A stretch of DNA of 64,000 nucleotides from Cupriavidus taiwanensis (GTDB lineage: Bacteria; Pseudomonadota; Gammaproteobacteria; Burkholderiales; Burkholderiaceae), in contig NZ_LT977070.1 of assembly GCF_900250075.1 (NCBI RefSeq), forward strand, positions 1,495,634-1,559,633, in the 5' to 3' direction. Positions 9,372-20,655 of the stretch are shown piece after piece; positions within the stretch are counted from its first letter, which is position 1, and every line of letters starts with the position of its first letter. Below the pieces are notes generated by a model. That model was not told where the DNA came from and did no database searches. It saw only the letters and a program-made list of their open reading frames with translations. The position numbers were made by a program, and so were the translations under genes.

Positions 9372-10193
9372 ATGACGTATTGTGTAGCCATGCGGCTGGA
9401 TGCCGGCCTGGTATTCCTGTCCGATTCCCGCACCAATGCAGGGGTAGACGCCATTTCCACCGCGCGCAAGATGACGGTGTTCGAGGAGCCCGGCGACCGG
9501 GTGATGGTGCTGATGACCGCCGGCAACCTGGCCATCAGCCAGTCGGTGCGCCAGATCCTGATCGAGGACCATGACGAGAAGCGTTCGCTGTGGACCGCGC
9601 GCGACATGTTCGAGGCCGCCTCGATCGTCGGCGAGGCGGTGCGCCAGGTGCACCGGCGCGACGCCCATGCGCTGCGCGACGCCGGCATCGAGTTCAATGT
9701 CAGCCTGATCTTCGGCGGCCAGGTGCGCGGCGAGCGGGCGCGGCTGTTCAATGTCTACGCGGCCGGCAACTTCGTCGAGGCCACGCCCGAGAACTGCTAC
9801 TTCCAGATCGGCGAGGCCAAGTACGGCAAGCCCATCGTCGACCGCGTCGTGCACCCGTCGCTGCCGCTGGCGGAAGGGGCCAAGTGCGCGCTGATCTCGA
9901 TGGATTCGACGCTGAAGTCGAATATCTCGGTGGGCCTGCCGCTGGACCTGCTGGTCTATGAAGCCGATTCGCTGCAGGTGAACCACTTCGTCAATATCGA
10001 CGAGCGCAACGCTTACTTCCGCATGATCCGCGACACCTGGGGCCATCGCCTGCGCCAGGTCTTCGGCGAGATCCACAACCCGGAATGGGATCCGGCCGCG
10101 CCCGCGGAATTCTCGCTGGCGCGCTCCGGCGAGGCCGACCGCTGGGCCCAGCCGGTGCGGGCCAGGCGCGTGCATCCGCGCAAGCCGGACTGA
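9372..10193 (+). CDS. Anbu-type proteasome-like peptidase
   Basis: A 273-residue N-terminal-nucleophile hydrolase of the proteasome superfamily, matching Anbu (ancestral beta subunit) rather than HslV: it begins MTYCVAMRLDAGLVFLSDSR and is longer than HslV (~180). After removal of Met1, Thr2 would be the catalytic N-terminal threonine; Asp18 (LSDSRTNAG) and Lys33 (ARKMTVF) fall where the catalytic Asp17 and Lys33 of proteasome beta subunits are expected. No ATPase partner is encoded nearby. The upstream genes (ATP-grasp, alpha-E, transglutaminase) are its known genomic companions. The natural substrate of Anbu is not established. Confidence 0.92.
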   Translation: MTYCVAMRLDAGLVFLSDSRTNAGVDAISTARKMTVFEEPGDRVMVLMTAGNLAISQSVRQILIEDHDEKRSLWTARDMFEAASIVGEAVRQVHRRDAHALRDAGIEFNVSLIFGGQVRGERARLFNVYAAGNFVEATPENCYFQIGEAKYGKPIVDRVVHPSLPLAEGAKCALISMDSTLKSNISVGLPLDLLVYEADSLQVNHFVNIDERNAYFRMIRDTWGHRLRQVFGEIHNPEWDPAAPAEFSLARSGEADRWAQPVRARRVHPRKPD

Positions 10194-10204
10194 GGGCGGC
10201 AGGC

Positions 10205-11011
10205 ATGCGCGACATCATCCATTTTTCCCACGCCAACGGCTTTCCGGTGACCACCTACCGCAAGCTGTTCGGCGAACTCGACGGCGAGTTCGAGTTCCGC
10301 GCCGTGGACCGCTACGGGCACAAGCCGGAATTCCCGGTGACGCGCGGCTGGCCGCACCTGGTGGAAGAGTTGCTCGGCGACATCGACCTCCAGTACCGTG
10401 AGCCGGTGTGGCTGGTGGGCCATTCGCTGGGCGGCTTCCTGTCGCTGATGGCGGCGCTGCGCCGGCCGGACCGGGTGCGCGGCGTGGTCATGCTGGACTC
10501 GCCGATCATCGCCGGCTGGCGCGCGTCCCTGCTGAAGACCGCCCAGATGCTGGGCATCGATGAGAAGCCCGGCCCGGCGGCGGTGACCCGGAACCGGCGC
10601 ACGCACTGGCCGGACGCCGAGGCGGTGTGGGAACACTTCCGCGCCAAGCCCAACTTCGCCGTGTGGGACCAGGAAGTGCTGCGCGACTATGCCATCCACG
10701 GCACCGAGCCCACCGGCAAGGACAGCGAGCGCCGGCTGCGCTTCGACCGCGAGGTCGAATACTGGATCTACCGCACGCTGCCGACCAGCCTCGGGCGCAA
10801 GGTCGCGCGCGGCGCGCCGGTGCCGGTCGGCTTTGTCGCCGGCACGCGCTCGCGCGAGGTGCGGCAGTGCGGCCTGGGGGCGACGCGCCGGCTGGTCGGG
10901 CCCAACCTGCGCTTTATCGAGGGTGGCCACCTGTACCCGATGGAGCGCCCGCAGCAGACCGCGCAACTGGTGCGCGAACTGATCGGCGCGATGCGGGAGC
11001 AGGGGCGCTGA
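10205..11011 (+). CDS. Alpha/beta hydrolase
   Basis: A 268-residue alpha/beta-hydrolase fold protein. It has an N-terminal HANGFPVTTYRKLF segment (oxyanion region), the nucleophile elbow GHSLGG with Ser as nucleophile at ~76, and a C-terminal EGGHLYPMERP that supplies the His. No signal peptide is visible, so it should be cytoplasmic. It starts 11 bp after Anbu stops, with GAGGG between them, so it may be co-transcribed with that cluster, though this gene is not one of the usual Anbu companions. The substrate is unknown; esterase or lipase-like activity is the plain guess. Confidence 0.85.
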   Translation: MRDIIHFSHANGFPVTTYRKLFGELDGEFEFRAVDRYGHKPEFPVTRGWPHLVEELLGDIDLQYREPVWLVGHSLGGFLSLMAALRRPDRVRGVVMLDSPIIAGWRASLLKTAQMLGIDEKPGPAAVTRNRRTHWPDAEAVWEHFRAKPNFAVWDQEVLRDYAIHGTEPTGKDSERRLRFDREVEYWIYRTLPTSLGRKVARGAPVPVGFVAGTRSREVRQCGLGATRRLVGPNLRFIEGGHLYPMERPQQTAQLVRELIGAMREQGR

Positions 11012-11129
11012 GCTAGCGTGCGGCGCATGCGCCGCAGCGCGCCGGCAACGCGGCCGCGCCTTGGCGATCGGCACGCCGGAGGCGGGCTGCTGTCACAATT
11101 TCCGGGTCGGCGGGGGACGGGCTCTCATG

Positions 11130-12814
<1,685 letters not shown>

Positions 12815-12841
12815 GGCCAGGCGCAAGCAGGAGAGACAGTC

Positions 12842-13711
12842 ATGAAACTCTGTGGATTCGAGGCCGGCCTCGACCAGCCGTTCTTCCTGATCGCCGGTCC
12901 GTGCGTGATCGAGTCCGAGCAGATGGCGCTGGATACCGCGGGCGAGCTCAAGGCCATCACCACGGAACTGGGCATCCCGTTCATCTACAAGTCGTCGTTC
13001 GACAAGGCCAACCGCTCGTCGGGCAAGTCGTTCCGCGGCCTTGGCATGGAGAAGGGCCTGGAGATCCTGGCCCACGTCAAGCGTGAGATCGGCGTGCCGG
13101 TGCTGACCGACATCCATGAGATCGACGAGATCAAGCCCGTCGCTGCCGTGGTCGACGTGCTGCAGACGCCCGCGTTCCTGTGCCGCCAGACCGATTTCAT
13201 CCGTGCCTGCGCGCAGAGCGGCAAGCCGGTGAATATCAAGAAGGGCCAGTTCCTGGCGCCACACGACATGAAGAACGTGATCGACAAGGCGCGCGATGCC
13301 GCGCGCGAAGCCGGTCTGCCCGACGATGTCTTCATGGCCTGCGAGCGTGGCGTCTCGTTCGGCTACAACAATCTTGTGTCCGACATGCGCTCGCTGGCGA
13401 TCATGCGCGAGACCGGCGCCCCGGTGGTGTTCGACGCCACCCACTCGGTGCAGCTGCCGGGCGGCCAGGGCACCAGCTCGGGCGGCCAGCGCGAGTTCGT
13501 GCCGGTGCTGTCGCGCGCGGCGGTCGCCACCGGCGTGGCTGGCCTGTTCATGGAGACGCATCCGGACCCGAGCAAGGCCATGTCCGATGGCCCCAACGCG
13601 GTGCCGCTGTCGCGCATGAAGGAACTGCTGTCCGTGCTCAAGGAACTCGACACGCTGGTCAAGCGCGCCGGCTTCCTGGAAGACAACTTCGGCTGGCCGG
13701 CCTGCGCCTGA
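12842..13711 (+). CDS. kdsA: 3-deoxy-8-phosphooctulonate synthase (KDO-8-P synthase)
   Basis: KdsA condenses phosphoenolpyruvate with arabinose 5-phosphate to KDO-8-phosphate for the lipopolysaccharide inner core. The 289-residue TIM-barrel protein shows the family motifs [48 protein letters not shown]-like [14 protein letters not shown] and the C-terminal [23 protein letters not shown] lies 8-11 bp before the ATG. It is probably co-transcribed with pyrG upstream; linkage with eno, whose substrate side produces phosphoenolpyruvate, is conserved in the order. Confidence 0.97.
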   Translation: MKLCGFEAGLDQPFFLIAGPCVIESEQMALDTAGELKAITTELGIPFIYKSSFDKANRSSGKSFRGLGMEKGLEILAHVKREIGVPVLTDIHEIDEIKPVAAVVDVLQTPAFLCRQTDFIRACAQSGKPVNIKKGQFLAPHDMKNVIDKARDAAREAGLPDDVFMACERGVSFGYNNLVSDMRSLAIMRETGAPVVFDATHSVQLPGGQGTSSGGQREFVPVLSRAAVATGVAGLFMETHPDPSKAMSDGPNAVPLSRMKELLSVLKELDTLVKRAGFLEDNFGWPACA

Positions 13712-13802
13712 GCCCGCACCGTTTGTCGCCGCCGCGCCGGTCGCGGATGCCGGCGGTGACAAACCATATCGAAAGACAATACAAAAAATCGGGAGATTCC
13801 CC

Positions 13803-14096
13803 ATGGCCGCGGGCTTTATCATCGCCTACGTCGACGTGACCGACCCCCAGCAGTACGAGCAATACAAGGTGCTTTCGAGCAAGGCCATGCAGATCCATGG
13901 CGCCGAGGTGCTGGTGCGCGGCGGCAAGACCGAGCCGCTCGAGGGCGACTGGGCGCCGACGCGCGTGGTGGTGCTGAAATTCCCCAGCTATGACGCCGCC
14001 AAGGCCTTCCACGATGGCGAGGCCTACCGCGCCGCGCGCAAGTCGCGCGAGCATGCGGCGAAGATGAATATGATCGTGGTCGAAGGCGCCGCCTGA
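13803..14096 (+). CDS. DUF1330 family protein
   Basis: A 97-residue protein of the DUF1330 family (ferredoxin-like alpha/beta barrel fold). It has the typical beginning AAGFIIAYVDVTDPQQYEQYKVL, central GAEVLVRGGKTEPLEGDW and KFPSYDAAKAFHDGEAY. The family has no established reaction. It sits between kdsA and eno, 91 bp after kdsA, a position common in Cupriavidus and Ralstonia, and has GGGAGA just before its ATG. Confidence 0.88.
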   Translation: MAAGFIIAYVDVTDPQQYEQYKVLSSKAMQIHGAEVLVRGGKTEPLEGDWAPTRVVVLKFPSYDAAKAFHDGEAYRAARKSREHAAKMNMIVVEGAA

Positions 14097-14172
14097 GCCG
14101 GCAGGCGCCAGGCAGCCGTCATGCGCGTAGCGCTTGCGCCCATGACACGCGCCTGACACGCGCACAGGTTGA

Positions 14173-15501
<1,329 letters not shown>

Positions 15502-15553
15502 GGTTTGCCGCGTCGTTCCCGCGCCAGCGGGAGCGGCCGCGGGCGAATGGCAT

Positions 15554-15589
15554 GGCGGCGGCCGGGACTACCCGGCCGCCGCCGTTTTT
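15554..15589 (+). terminator. Rho-independent terminator after eno
   Basis: A perfect 13-bp stem (GGCGGCGGCCGGG at 15554-15566 with its complement at 15571-15583), a 4-nt ACTA loop and five T at 15585-15589. It separates eno from ftsB, so ftsB would need read-through or its own promoter. Confidence 0.9.
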
Positions 15590-15668
15590 GTATCGAAATC
15601 TGCCTGGCAATTGCCTTCCAGGCGGAGTTCGCAGATCATTGTGCGGAAATTCCTGTCCGCCACCTTTC

Positions 15669-16010
15669 ATGCGCCTGATTTCGCTGCTGTTGTTCGTGCT
15701 GCTGCTTGCCATCCAGTATCCGCTCTGGCTTGGCAAGGGCGGCTGGCTGCGCGTGTGGGACCTGAACCGCCAGCTGACCGAGCAGGGTACCCGCAACCAG
15801 ACGCTCAAGCTGCGCAACGCCAAGCTGGAAGGGGAAGTGGCCGACCTGCAGGACGGCACCGGCGCCATCGAGGAACGCGCCCGCTATGAACTGGGCATGG
15901 TGCGCGAAGGCGAGGTCTTCGTGCAGTTCGTCGCGCCGGCGCCCAAGGTCAGCGCCACGCCGCCGTTGCCGCCGCCGCCGAATTCGGTCGCCGGCCGGGG
16001 CGGCCACTAA
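15669..16010 (+). CDS. ftsB: Cell division protein FtsB
   Basis: A 113-residue bitopic division protein. It has an N-terminal transmembrane helix ([20 protein letters not shown]), then a coiled coil (~30-70: [26 protein letters not shown]), then the [18 protein letters not shown] segment typical of FtsB, which bridges FtsL and FtsQ in the divisome. The C-terminus is a Pro-rich tail. Position directly after eno is the usual one in betaproteobacteria. Confidence 0.93.
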   Translation: MRLISLLLFVLLLAIQYPLWLGKGGWLRVWDLNRQLTEQGTRNQTLKLRNAKLEGEVADLQDGTGAIEERARYELGMVREGEVFVQFVAPAPKVSATPPLPPPPNSVAGRGGH

Positions 16011-16070
16011 GCCGTTCACCGTGACTGCCGGCGGCTTGCTGCAACTTGCCTCAAGCCAGCCGCAGCTCCT

Positions 16071-16493
16071 TCACCACCAGCCGTACGGATAGCCGCCCCA
16101 GCCCCAGCCGGGCATGCCGACACTGACGCCGCCGCCCCAGTGGCCGCCACCCCATCCGCCGTAAAACAGGTTCCAGCTGGTGTTGGGATAGGCATAGGCC
16201 GCGCGCGCGGCCGCGGCCTGCTGGTCCAGCGCGATCGCGGCCGCCTGGTCGCGCAGCACCTGCTGGTTCAGCTCGTCGAGTTTCTGCCTGTCTTCGGCGC
16301 TCAGCGGTGCCGGCGGTAACGCGTTGGGTGCCAGCCGCGCGGTAGGCGGTGAACCATTGGCATCGCGCGGGATCTGCACGCAACCGGCAGCCAGCAGCAG
16401 CGCGCCGAGCGCGGCGCAGGCGGCTGCGCCCCGCCGCGGATGACGGGTACGCGATGCAGGGACAGGCAGGGGAGGGTTGGCTCGGGCGGACAT
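16071..16493 (-). CDS. Small Gly/Trp-rich lipoprotein, function unknown
   Basis: A 140-residue predicted lipoprotein. After a basic N-terminus the signal segment ends in the lipobox LLAAGC (Cys ~38). The middle (~65-110) is helical and Ala/Gln-rich, and the C-terminal ~30 residues are dominated by Gly, Trp and Tyr (GGWGGGHWGGG, GWGWGGYPYGWW). I do not recognise a characterised family. ATG at 16493 was chosen because longer in-frame starts only add Arg/Cys-rich residues unlike a signal peptide. It lies 155 bp downstream of hslO on the same strand. Envelope location is likely; its role is unknown. Confidence 0.75.
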   Translation of the reverse strand: MSARANPPLPVPASRTRHPRRGAAACAALGALLLAAGCVQIPRDANGSPPTARLAPNALPPAPLSAEDRQKLDELNQQVLRDQAAAIALDQQAAAARAAYAYPNTSWNLFYGGWGGGHWGGGVSVGMPGWGWGGYPYGWW

Positions 16494-16648
16494 GGCGGTT
16501 CTCGGGCTCGCGGTTCGGCAGCGGCATGCTGCCATCGTACAGCCGTTGGACCCGGCGCCAGGGCCTATGTTTCCGCGGCGCCGCCCGCCTGGTGGCCCGT
16601 ATCGCCCGCTCGGTGCGGCAGCACACGCAGGCGCTGCCCGGGGGAGGA

Positions 16649-17650
16649 TCAGTGGTGCTGGCTTGCGCCGGCACCGGCACCGGTGGCGACCGGCGTGGGC
16701 GAGAACAGCTGCGCGCAGTCGACGGGGTCGAATTCATAGCGCTGGCCGCAGAAGTCGCAGTGGATCTCGACATGGCCGCGCTCGGCGATGATGCTTTCGA
16801 TCTCGGCCTGGCCCAGCGACTGCAGCATGCCAGCCACCTTCGGGCGCGAGCAGCTGCAGTAAAAATGCGGCGTCAGCGGCTCAAACACGCGCAGGCCGGC
16901 GTCCTGCAGGTCTTCCCAGAACAGGCGGCGCAGCAGCGTGTCGGGCGTCTCGGCCAGCAGTTCCTCGGCCTTCAGCGTGGTGCCGAGCTGCACCGCGCGG
17001 TCCCAGGTGTCGAGGTCCTGCGCCCTGGCATGGCCGGCCAGCGGCGCGCCGGTCTCGCCGACTTCGGCGGTGCCGCCGTAGGCCGGCAGCTTCTGCAGCA
17101 GCATGCCGGCGGCAACATGGTCGTCGGCGGCCAGCCACAGGCGCGTGTCGAGCTGCTCGGAGGCCTGCATGTAGTGCTCCAGCACGGCACTGATCGAGCC
17201 CAGCGGGCCGTGGGCGTCGGCCAGCGGCACGATGCCCTGGTAGGGCTGCTGGCCCGGCAGCTTGTCCTTCGGGTCCAGCGTGATGGCGAAGCGGCCGTGG
17301 CCGTGGGCATTGACCATCTGCGCCAGCGTGGCATCGTCGGCCAGCTGCGCGCCCTCGGCCAGCTTGGCGGTGGCGCGCATCGACAGATCGGACAGGCATT
17401 CCACCACCAGCATGCGCACCGGGCCGTCGCCGTGCAGCTGCATCACCAGCGCCCCGTTGAACTTCAGGTTGGCCGACAGCAGCGCCGCGGCGGCCATCAT
17501 CTCGCCCAGCAGCCGGCGCACCGGGGCAGGGTAGCTGTGGCGGCCGAGCACTTCTTGCCAGGTGGCTTCCATGCGCACCAGCTCGCCGCGCACGGGGGCC
17601 GCGTCGAACAGGAACTTCTGCAGGGTGTCGGGGGTGGTGGTATCGGTCAC
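16649..17650 (-). CDS. hslO: Hsp33 redox-regulated chaperone
   Basis: Hsp33 is a cytoplasmic holdase switched on by oxidation. The C-terminal zinc centre is visible as Cys265-X-Cys267 (FYCSCSRPKV) and Cys298-X2-Cys301 (CDFCGQRYEF). The N-terminal domain has KFLFDAAPVRGELVRM and LLLGEMMAAAALL-type segments. GTG at 17650 is the probable start (protein 333 residues, beginning TDTTTPDTLQKFLF); the frame continues upstream through the next gene but without family similarity. The C-terminus carries an extra Ala/Gly-rich tail of about 20 residues. It lies 37 bp after the gamma-carbonic anhydrase gene, likely one operon. Confidence 0.95.
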   Translation of the reverse strand: MTDTTTPDTLQKFLFDAAPVRGELVRMEATWQEVLGRHSYPAPVRRLLGEMMAAAALLSANLKFNGALVMQLHGDGPVRMLVVECLSDLSMRATAKLAEGAQLADDATLAQMVNAHGHGRFAITLDPKDKLPGQQPYQGIVPLADAHGPLGSISAVLEHYMQASEQLDTRLWLAADDHVAAGMLLQKLPAYGGTAEVGETGAPLAGHARAQDLDTWDRAVQLGTTLKAEELLAETPDTLLRRLFWEDLQDAGLRVFEPLTPHFYCSCSRPKVAGMLQSLGQAEIESIIAERGHVEIHCDFCGQRYEFDPVDCAQLFSPTPVATGAGAGASQHH

Positions 17651-17687
17651 AATAATCGGTCGGGTTTCGGTAGAGGCTCGGCGGTCG

Positions 17688-18212
17688 TCAGCCGATCCGC
17701 TTGAGCTGTTGCTTGTACAGGGCCTGCCGCGTGGCGTAGGTCTCGGCGTTGCGATACAGGTTGGCGACGTCGGCATCGGTGAGCTGGCGCACCACCTTGG
17801 CCGGCGCGCCCAGGATCAGCGAGCGGTCCGGGAACACCTTGCCCTCGGTAACCACGGCGCCGGCGCCCACCAGGCATTCCTTGCCGATCACGGCACGGTT
17901 CAGCACCACGGCCTGGATCCCGATCAGCGAGCCTTCGCCCACGGTGCAGCCGTGCAGCATGGCCTGGTGGCCGATCGAGACCTTGTCGCCCAGCGTCAGC
18001 GGGCAGCCGGGGTCGGTATGCAGTACCGAACCTTCCTGGATATTGGTGTCCGCGCCGACCACGATCGGCTCGTTGTCGCCGCGGATCACGACACCGGGCC
18101 AGGCGCTGGCGCGGGACTTGAGGGTCACGTTGCCGATGATGGTGGCTTCGGGGGCCACGTAGGCATCGCTGTCGATACTGGGCTTGACGTCGCCGAGCTG
18201 GTAAAGCGCCAT
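17688..18212 (-). CDS. Gamma-carbonic anhydrase family protein
   Basis: A 174-residue left-handed beta-helix protein with hexapeptide repeats (IIGNVTLKSRASAWPGVVIRG), of the YrdA/PaaY/gamma-carbonic anhydrase group. Potential zinc ligands are seen in VLHTDPGCPL and SIGHQAMLHGCTVG, which match the three-histidine site of this family. It probably hydrates CO2 or acts as a related hydrolase; some members have no proven activity. AGGAG lies before its ATG and hslO follows by 37 bp. Confidence 0.9.
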   Translation of the reverse strand: MALYQLGDVKPSIDSDAYVAPEATIIGNVTLKSRASAWPGVVIRGDNEPIVVGADTNIQEGSVLHTDPGCPLTLGDKVSIGHQAMLHGCTVGEGSLIGIQAVVLNRAVIGKECLVGAGAVVTEGKVFPDRSLILGAPAKVVRQLTDADVANLYRNAETYATRQALYKQQLKRIG

Positions 18213-18340
18213 GAGGTCTCCTGCACGAATGGCTTTTGTTGAAGTGGGGGTTGCCGCCGGACTTTAAAGGGCCGGCGCCGGGAAACGGAGCGGCGCCCTG
18301 GGCTTCGCCGCTGGTGCGGGAGGCGGGCGCCGGCAAGGCC

Positions 18341-18346
18341 CTACAA
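18341..18346 (+). promoter_or_regulatory. -10 element of the DUF455 gene
   Basis: TACAAT at 18341-18346 overlaps an in-frame ATG at 18346. Because a -10 element must lie upstream of the transcript, the later ATG at 18373 is the likelier start, with a leader of about 20 nt. Confidence 0.55.
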
Positions 18347-18372
18347 TGGCGGCAGACCCGGATTTTACGCCC

Positions 18373-19227
18373 ATGCCAGAAAAAACACCCGACACCGCGC
18401 CGCCTGACCCGTCTTCTTCGCCACGCCGGCAAGCTCTGGCGGTGCTGTGCCTGACGGATCCGCGCGACAAGGCCGTGGCGGCGCGCGCACTTTATCGCCA
18501 TGTGATGACGTTGCCCGATGCCGCCCTGGAAGCGAGCGAGGCGATCCATGCCGGGGCCACCCACGCGATCCCTGGCCGACCGGCGCGGCCGGCCCTGGTG
18601 GCGCCCCAGCACGTCGAGCGGCGCCGCTCGCTGCAGACCCCGGCCGGACGCGCGGCGATGATCCACGCGCTGTGCCATATCGAGTTCAATGCCATCAACC
18701 TGGCGCTGGACGCGGCCTGGCGCTTTGCCGGCATGCCGCCCGCGTATTACCGCGACTGGCTGCGCGTGGCCGATGAAGAGGCGTACCACTTCACGCTGCT
18801 GGCCGACCATCTCGCCACGCTCGGCGCCGCCTACGGCGATTTCCCGGCCCACAACAGCCTGTGGGAGATGACCGACAAGACCGCCGGCGACGTACTGGCG
18901 CGCATGGCGCTGGTGCCGCGCACGCTCGAGGCGCGCGGGCTCGACGCGTCGCCGCCGGTGCGCGCGCGGCTGGCCGGCGCCGGCGACCATGACGCCGCGG
19001 CCATCATCGACATCATCCTGCGCGACGAGGTCGGCCACGTCGCCATCGGCAACCATTGGTACCGCTGGCTGTGCGCGCAGCGCGGGCTGGATCCCGTTGC
19101 CACCTACGCGCGGCTGGCCGAACAGTACCGCGCGCCGAAGCTGCGCGGGCCCTTCAACCTCGAGGCGCGCCGCGCCGCGGGCTTCGACGAGGACGAGCTG
19201 GCGTGGCTGGAGGCATCGGCCGGCTAG
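18373..19227 (+). CDS. DUF455 family ferritin-like protein
   Basis: A 284-residue protein of the DUF455 (COG2833) family, which has a ferritin-like four-helix fold. Candidate di-metal ligands lie in HALCHIEFNAINLALD, ADEEAYHFTLLADHL and ILRDEVGHVAIGNHWY, the spacing of Glu/His pairs expected for the fold. The family's reaction is not settled. I prefer the ATG at 18373 over 18346 because a TACAAT element overlaps the latter. It is convergent with the MFS gene, only 17 bp apart. Confidence 0.85.
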   Translation: MPEKTPDTAPPDPSSSPRRQALAVLCLTDPRDKAVAARALYRHVMTLPDAALEASEAIHAGATHAIPGRPARPALVAPQHVERRRSLQTPAGRAAMIHALCHIEFNAINLALDAAWRFAGMPPAYYRDWLRVADEEAYHFTLLADHLATLGAAYGDFPAHNSLWEMTDKTAGDVLARMALVPRTLEARGLDASPPVRARLAGAGDHDAAAIIDIILRDEVGHVAIGNHWYRWLCAQRGLDPVATYARLAEQYRAPKLRGPFNLEARRAAGFDEDELAWLEASAG

Positions 19228-19244
19228 GGCTGCCGCCCACCAAT

Positions 19245-20450
19245 TCAGCGGTGCGACGGGAAGCCATGCTTGCGCGCCGACCAGACCGTCAGCCATGCTG
19301 CCGCGAGCAGGGCCACCAGCACGGCCGGGAATGCGCCGATGCCGAAGCCATCGAGCAGCAGCCCCCCGATGACACCGCCGCCGGCGATGGCGATGTTCCA
19401 GGCCGTGACCAGCATCGACTGCGCCACGTCGGCGGATTTGCCGGCGGTCGCCGCCAGCGCCGTCTGGAACAGCGTGGAGACGCCGCCGAAGCCCAGGCCC
19501 CAGGTAGCCGCCGCGGCATAGACCACCGCAGGGTGCGCGCCCGCGGCCGCAAGCGCCAGCACTGACAGCCCGAACAGCAGCGTGCTGGCCAGCGTCAGCC
19601 GCCGCAGCCACTTGTCGATCAGCACGCCGGTGATCCAGATGCCGCCGAGCGAGGCCACGCCGAACACGAACAAGACAAGATCCAGCCGTGCCCCGGCGTT
19701 TGCCGCGCGCAGGAACGGCGCGATATAGGTGTAGAGGACGTTGTGCGCCAGCACGAAGCTGAGCGTCACGAACAGCACGGGACGTACCCCCGGCAGCGTG
19801 AACACGCGCCGGAGCGGCAGCCGCTGGCCGGCAGGCTGGCCGGCAAAATCCGGCACGCTGGCCAGCACCCAGGCAATCAGGCCCAACGTCATCGCGCTGA
19901 TGATGCCGAAGCATGCCCGCCAGCCCATGATGGCACCGAGGAAGGTCCCGGATGGCACACCCAGCGACAAGGCCAGGGGTATGCCAACCATGGCGACGGC
20001 AATGGCGCGGCCCTTCATGTGATCGGGAACCATGCGCGCGGCATAGCCGGCCAGCAGCGCCCACAGCAGGCCGGCCGAGACCCCCGCAAGAAAGCGCGCA
20101 GCCATCGTCAGGACATAGTTGCCGGACCAGGCAGTCACGGCGTTGGCGACGGCAAAGCCCGCGATCGCAAGCAGCAGCAGCGGCCGTCGCCGCAGCCCCT
20201 GCGTGGCCGCCGTCAGTGGCAGGGCGGCCACCAGCGACCCGAATGCGTAGATCGTGACGAACTGGCCGGCAAGCGGCTCGGAGATGGCAAGGCCCGCGCC
20301 GATCTGCGGCAGCAGCCCTGCCGGCAAGGCCTCGGTCAGGACGGTGATGAAGCCTGCGACGGCAAGCGCAAGCAGTGCCGGAAGCGGTAGCGGAACAGGT
20401 TGCGCGCCCTGGTGGGCATCGCCGGCAAGCGGGTTGGTGGCTGTGGTCAT
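19245..20450 (-). CDS. MFS transporter (DHA1-type exporter)
   Basis: A 401-residue major facilitator with about twelve hydrophobic helices; it resembles the AraJ/sugar-efflux and drug:H+ antiporter-1 branch. GYAARMVPDHMKGRAIAVAM is the conserved stretch after helix 4, and a cytoplasmic loop RLPLRRVF divides the two halves. Start at 20450 (MTTATNPLAGD); an upstream in-frame ATG at 20540 would add an unlikely polar extension. It is divergent from a LysR regulator gene across 205 bp, so that regulator probably controls it. The cargo cannot be told from sequence. Confidence 0.88.
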   Translation of the reverse strand: MTTATNPLAGDAHQGAQPVPLPLPALLALAVAGFITVLTEALPAGLLPQIGAGLAISEPLAGQFVTIYAFGSLVAALPLTAATQGLRRRPLLLLAIAGFAVANAVTAWSGNYVLTMAARFLAGVSAGLLWALLAGYAARMVPDHMKGRAIAVAMVGIPLALSLGVPSGTFLGAIMGWRACFGIISAMTLGLIAWVLASVPDFAGQPAGQRLPLRRVFTLPGVRPVLFVTLSFVLAHNVLYTYIAPFLRAANAGARLDLVLFVFGVASLGGIWITGVLIDKWLRRLTLASTLLFGLSVLALAAAGAHPAVVYAAAATWGLGFGGVSTLFQTALAATAGKSADVAQSMLVTAWNIAIAGGGVIGGLLLDGFGIGAFPAVLVALLAAAWLTVWSARKHGFPSHR

Positions 20451-20595
20451 GTTGGGGCCCTGGCGGAAGGTGATGAAGGGGTCGACGGCTGCGACGCAGC
20501 CGGGAGAGGCCATGGACGGCGTCACGCAGGTCGGCGGCAAATTGGCCTGACGTGCGCTCGTACCGACCCGCCCACGATAAGGAAGCCGCCATTAA

Positions 20596-20631
20596 AGAAA
20601 AAGTGGGCTACAGTTCCTTTTTCTCCGGAAC
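20596..20631. promoter_or_regulatory. Candidate LysR operator between the MFS and LysR genes
   Basis: Two overlapping inverted repeats occur just upstream of the LysR gene: AGAAAAAG (20596-20603) with CTTTTTCT (20617-20624), and GTTCC (20613-20617) with GGAAC (20627-20631), which fits the LysR T-N11-A form. The stretch is A/T-rich against its surroundings. Assignment is by pattern and position only. Confidence 0.45.
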
Positions 20632-20655
20632 TTTGTGTCCGCAATCGGGGGCATC

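Noticed and set aside
18346..18372. Upstream ATG for the DUF455 gene
   Set aside because: It overlaps a TACAAT -10 element; the ATG at 18373 fits the promoter better.
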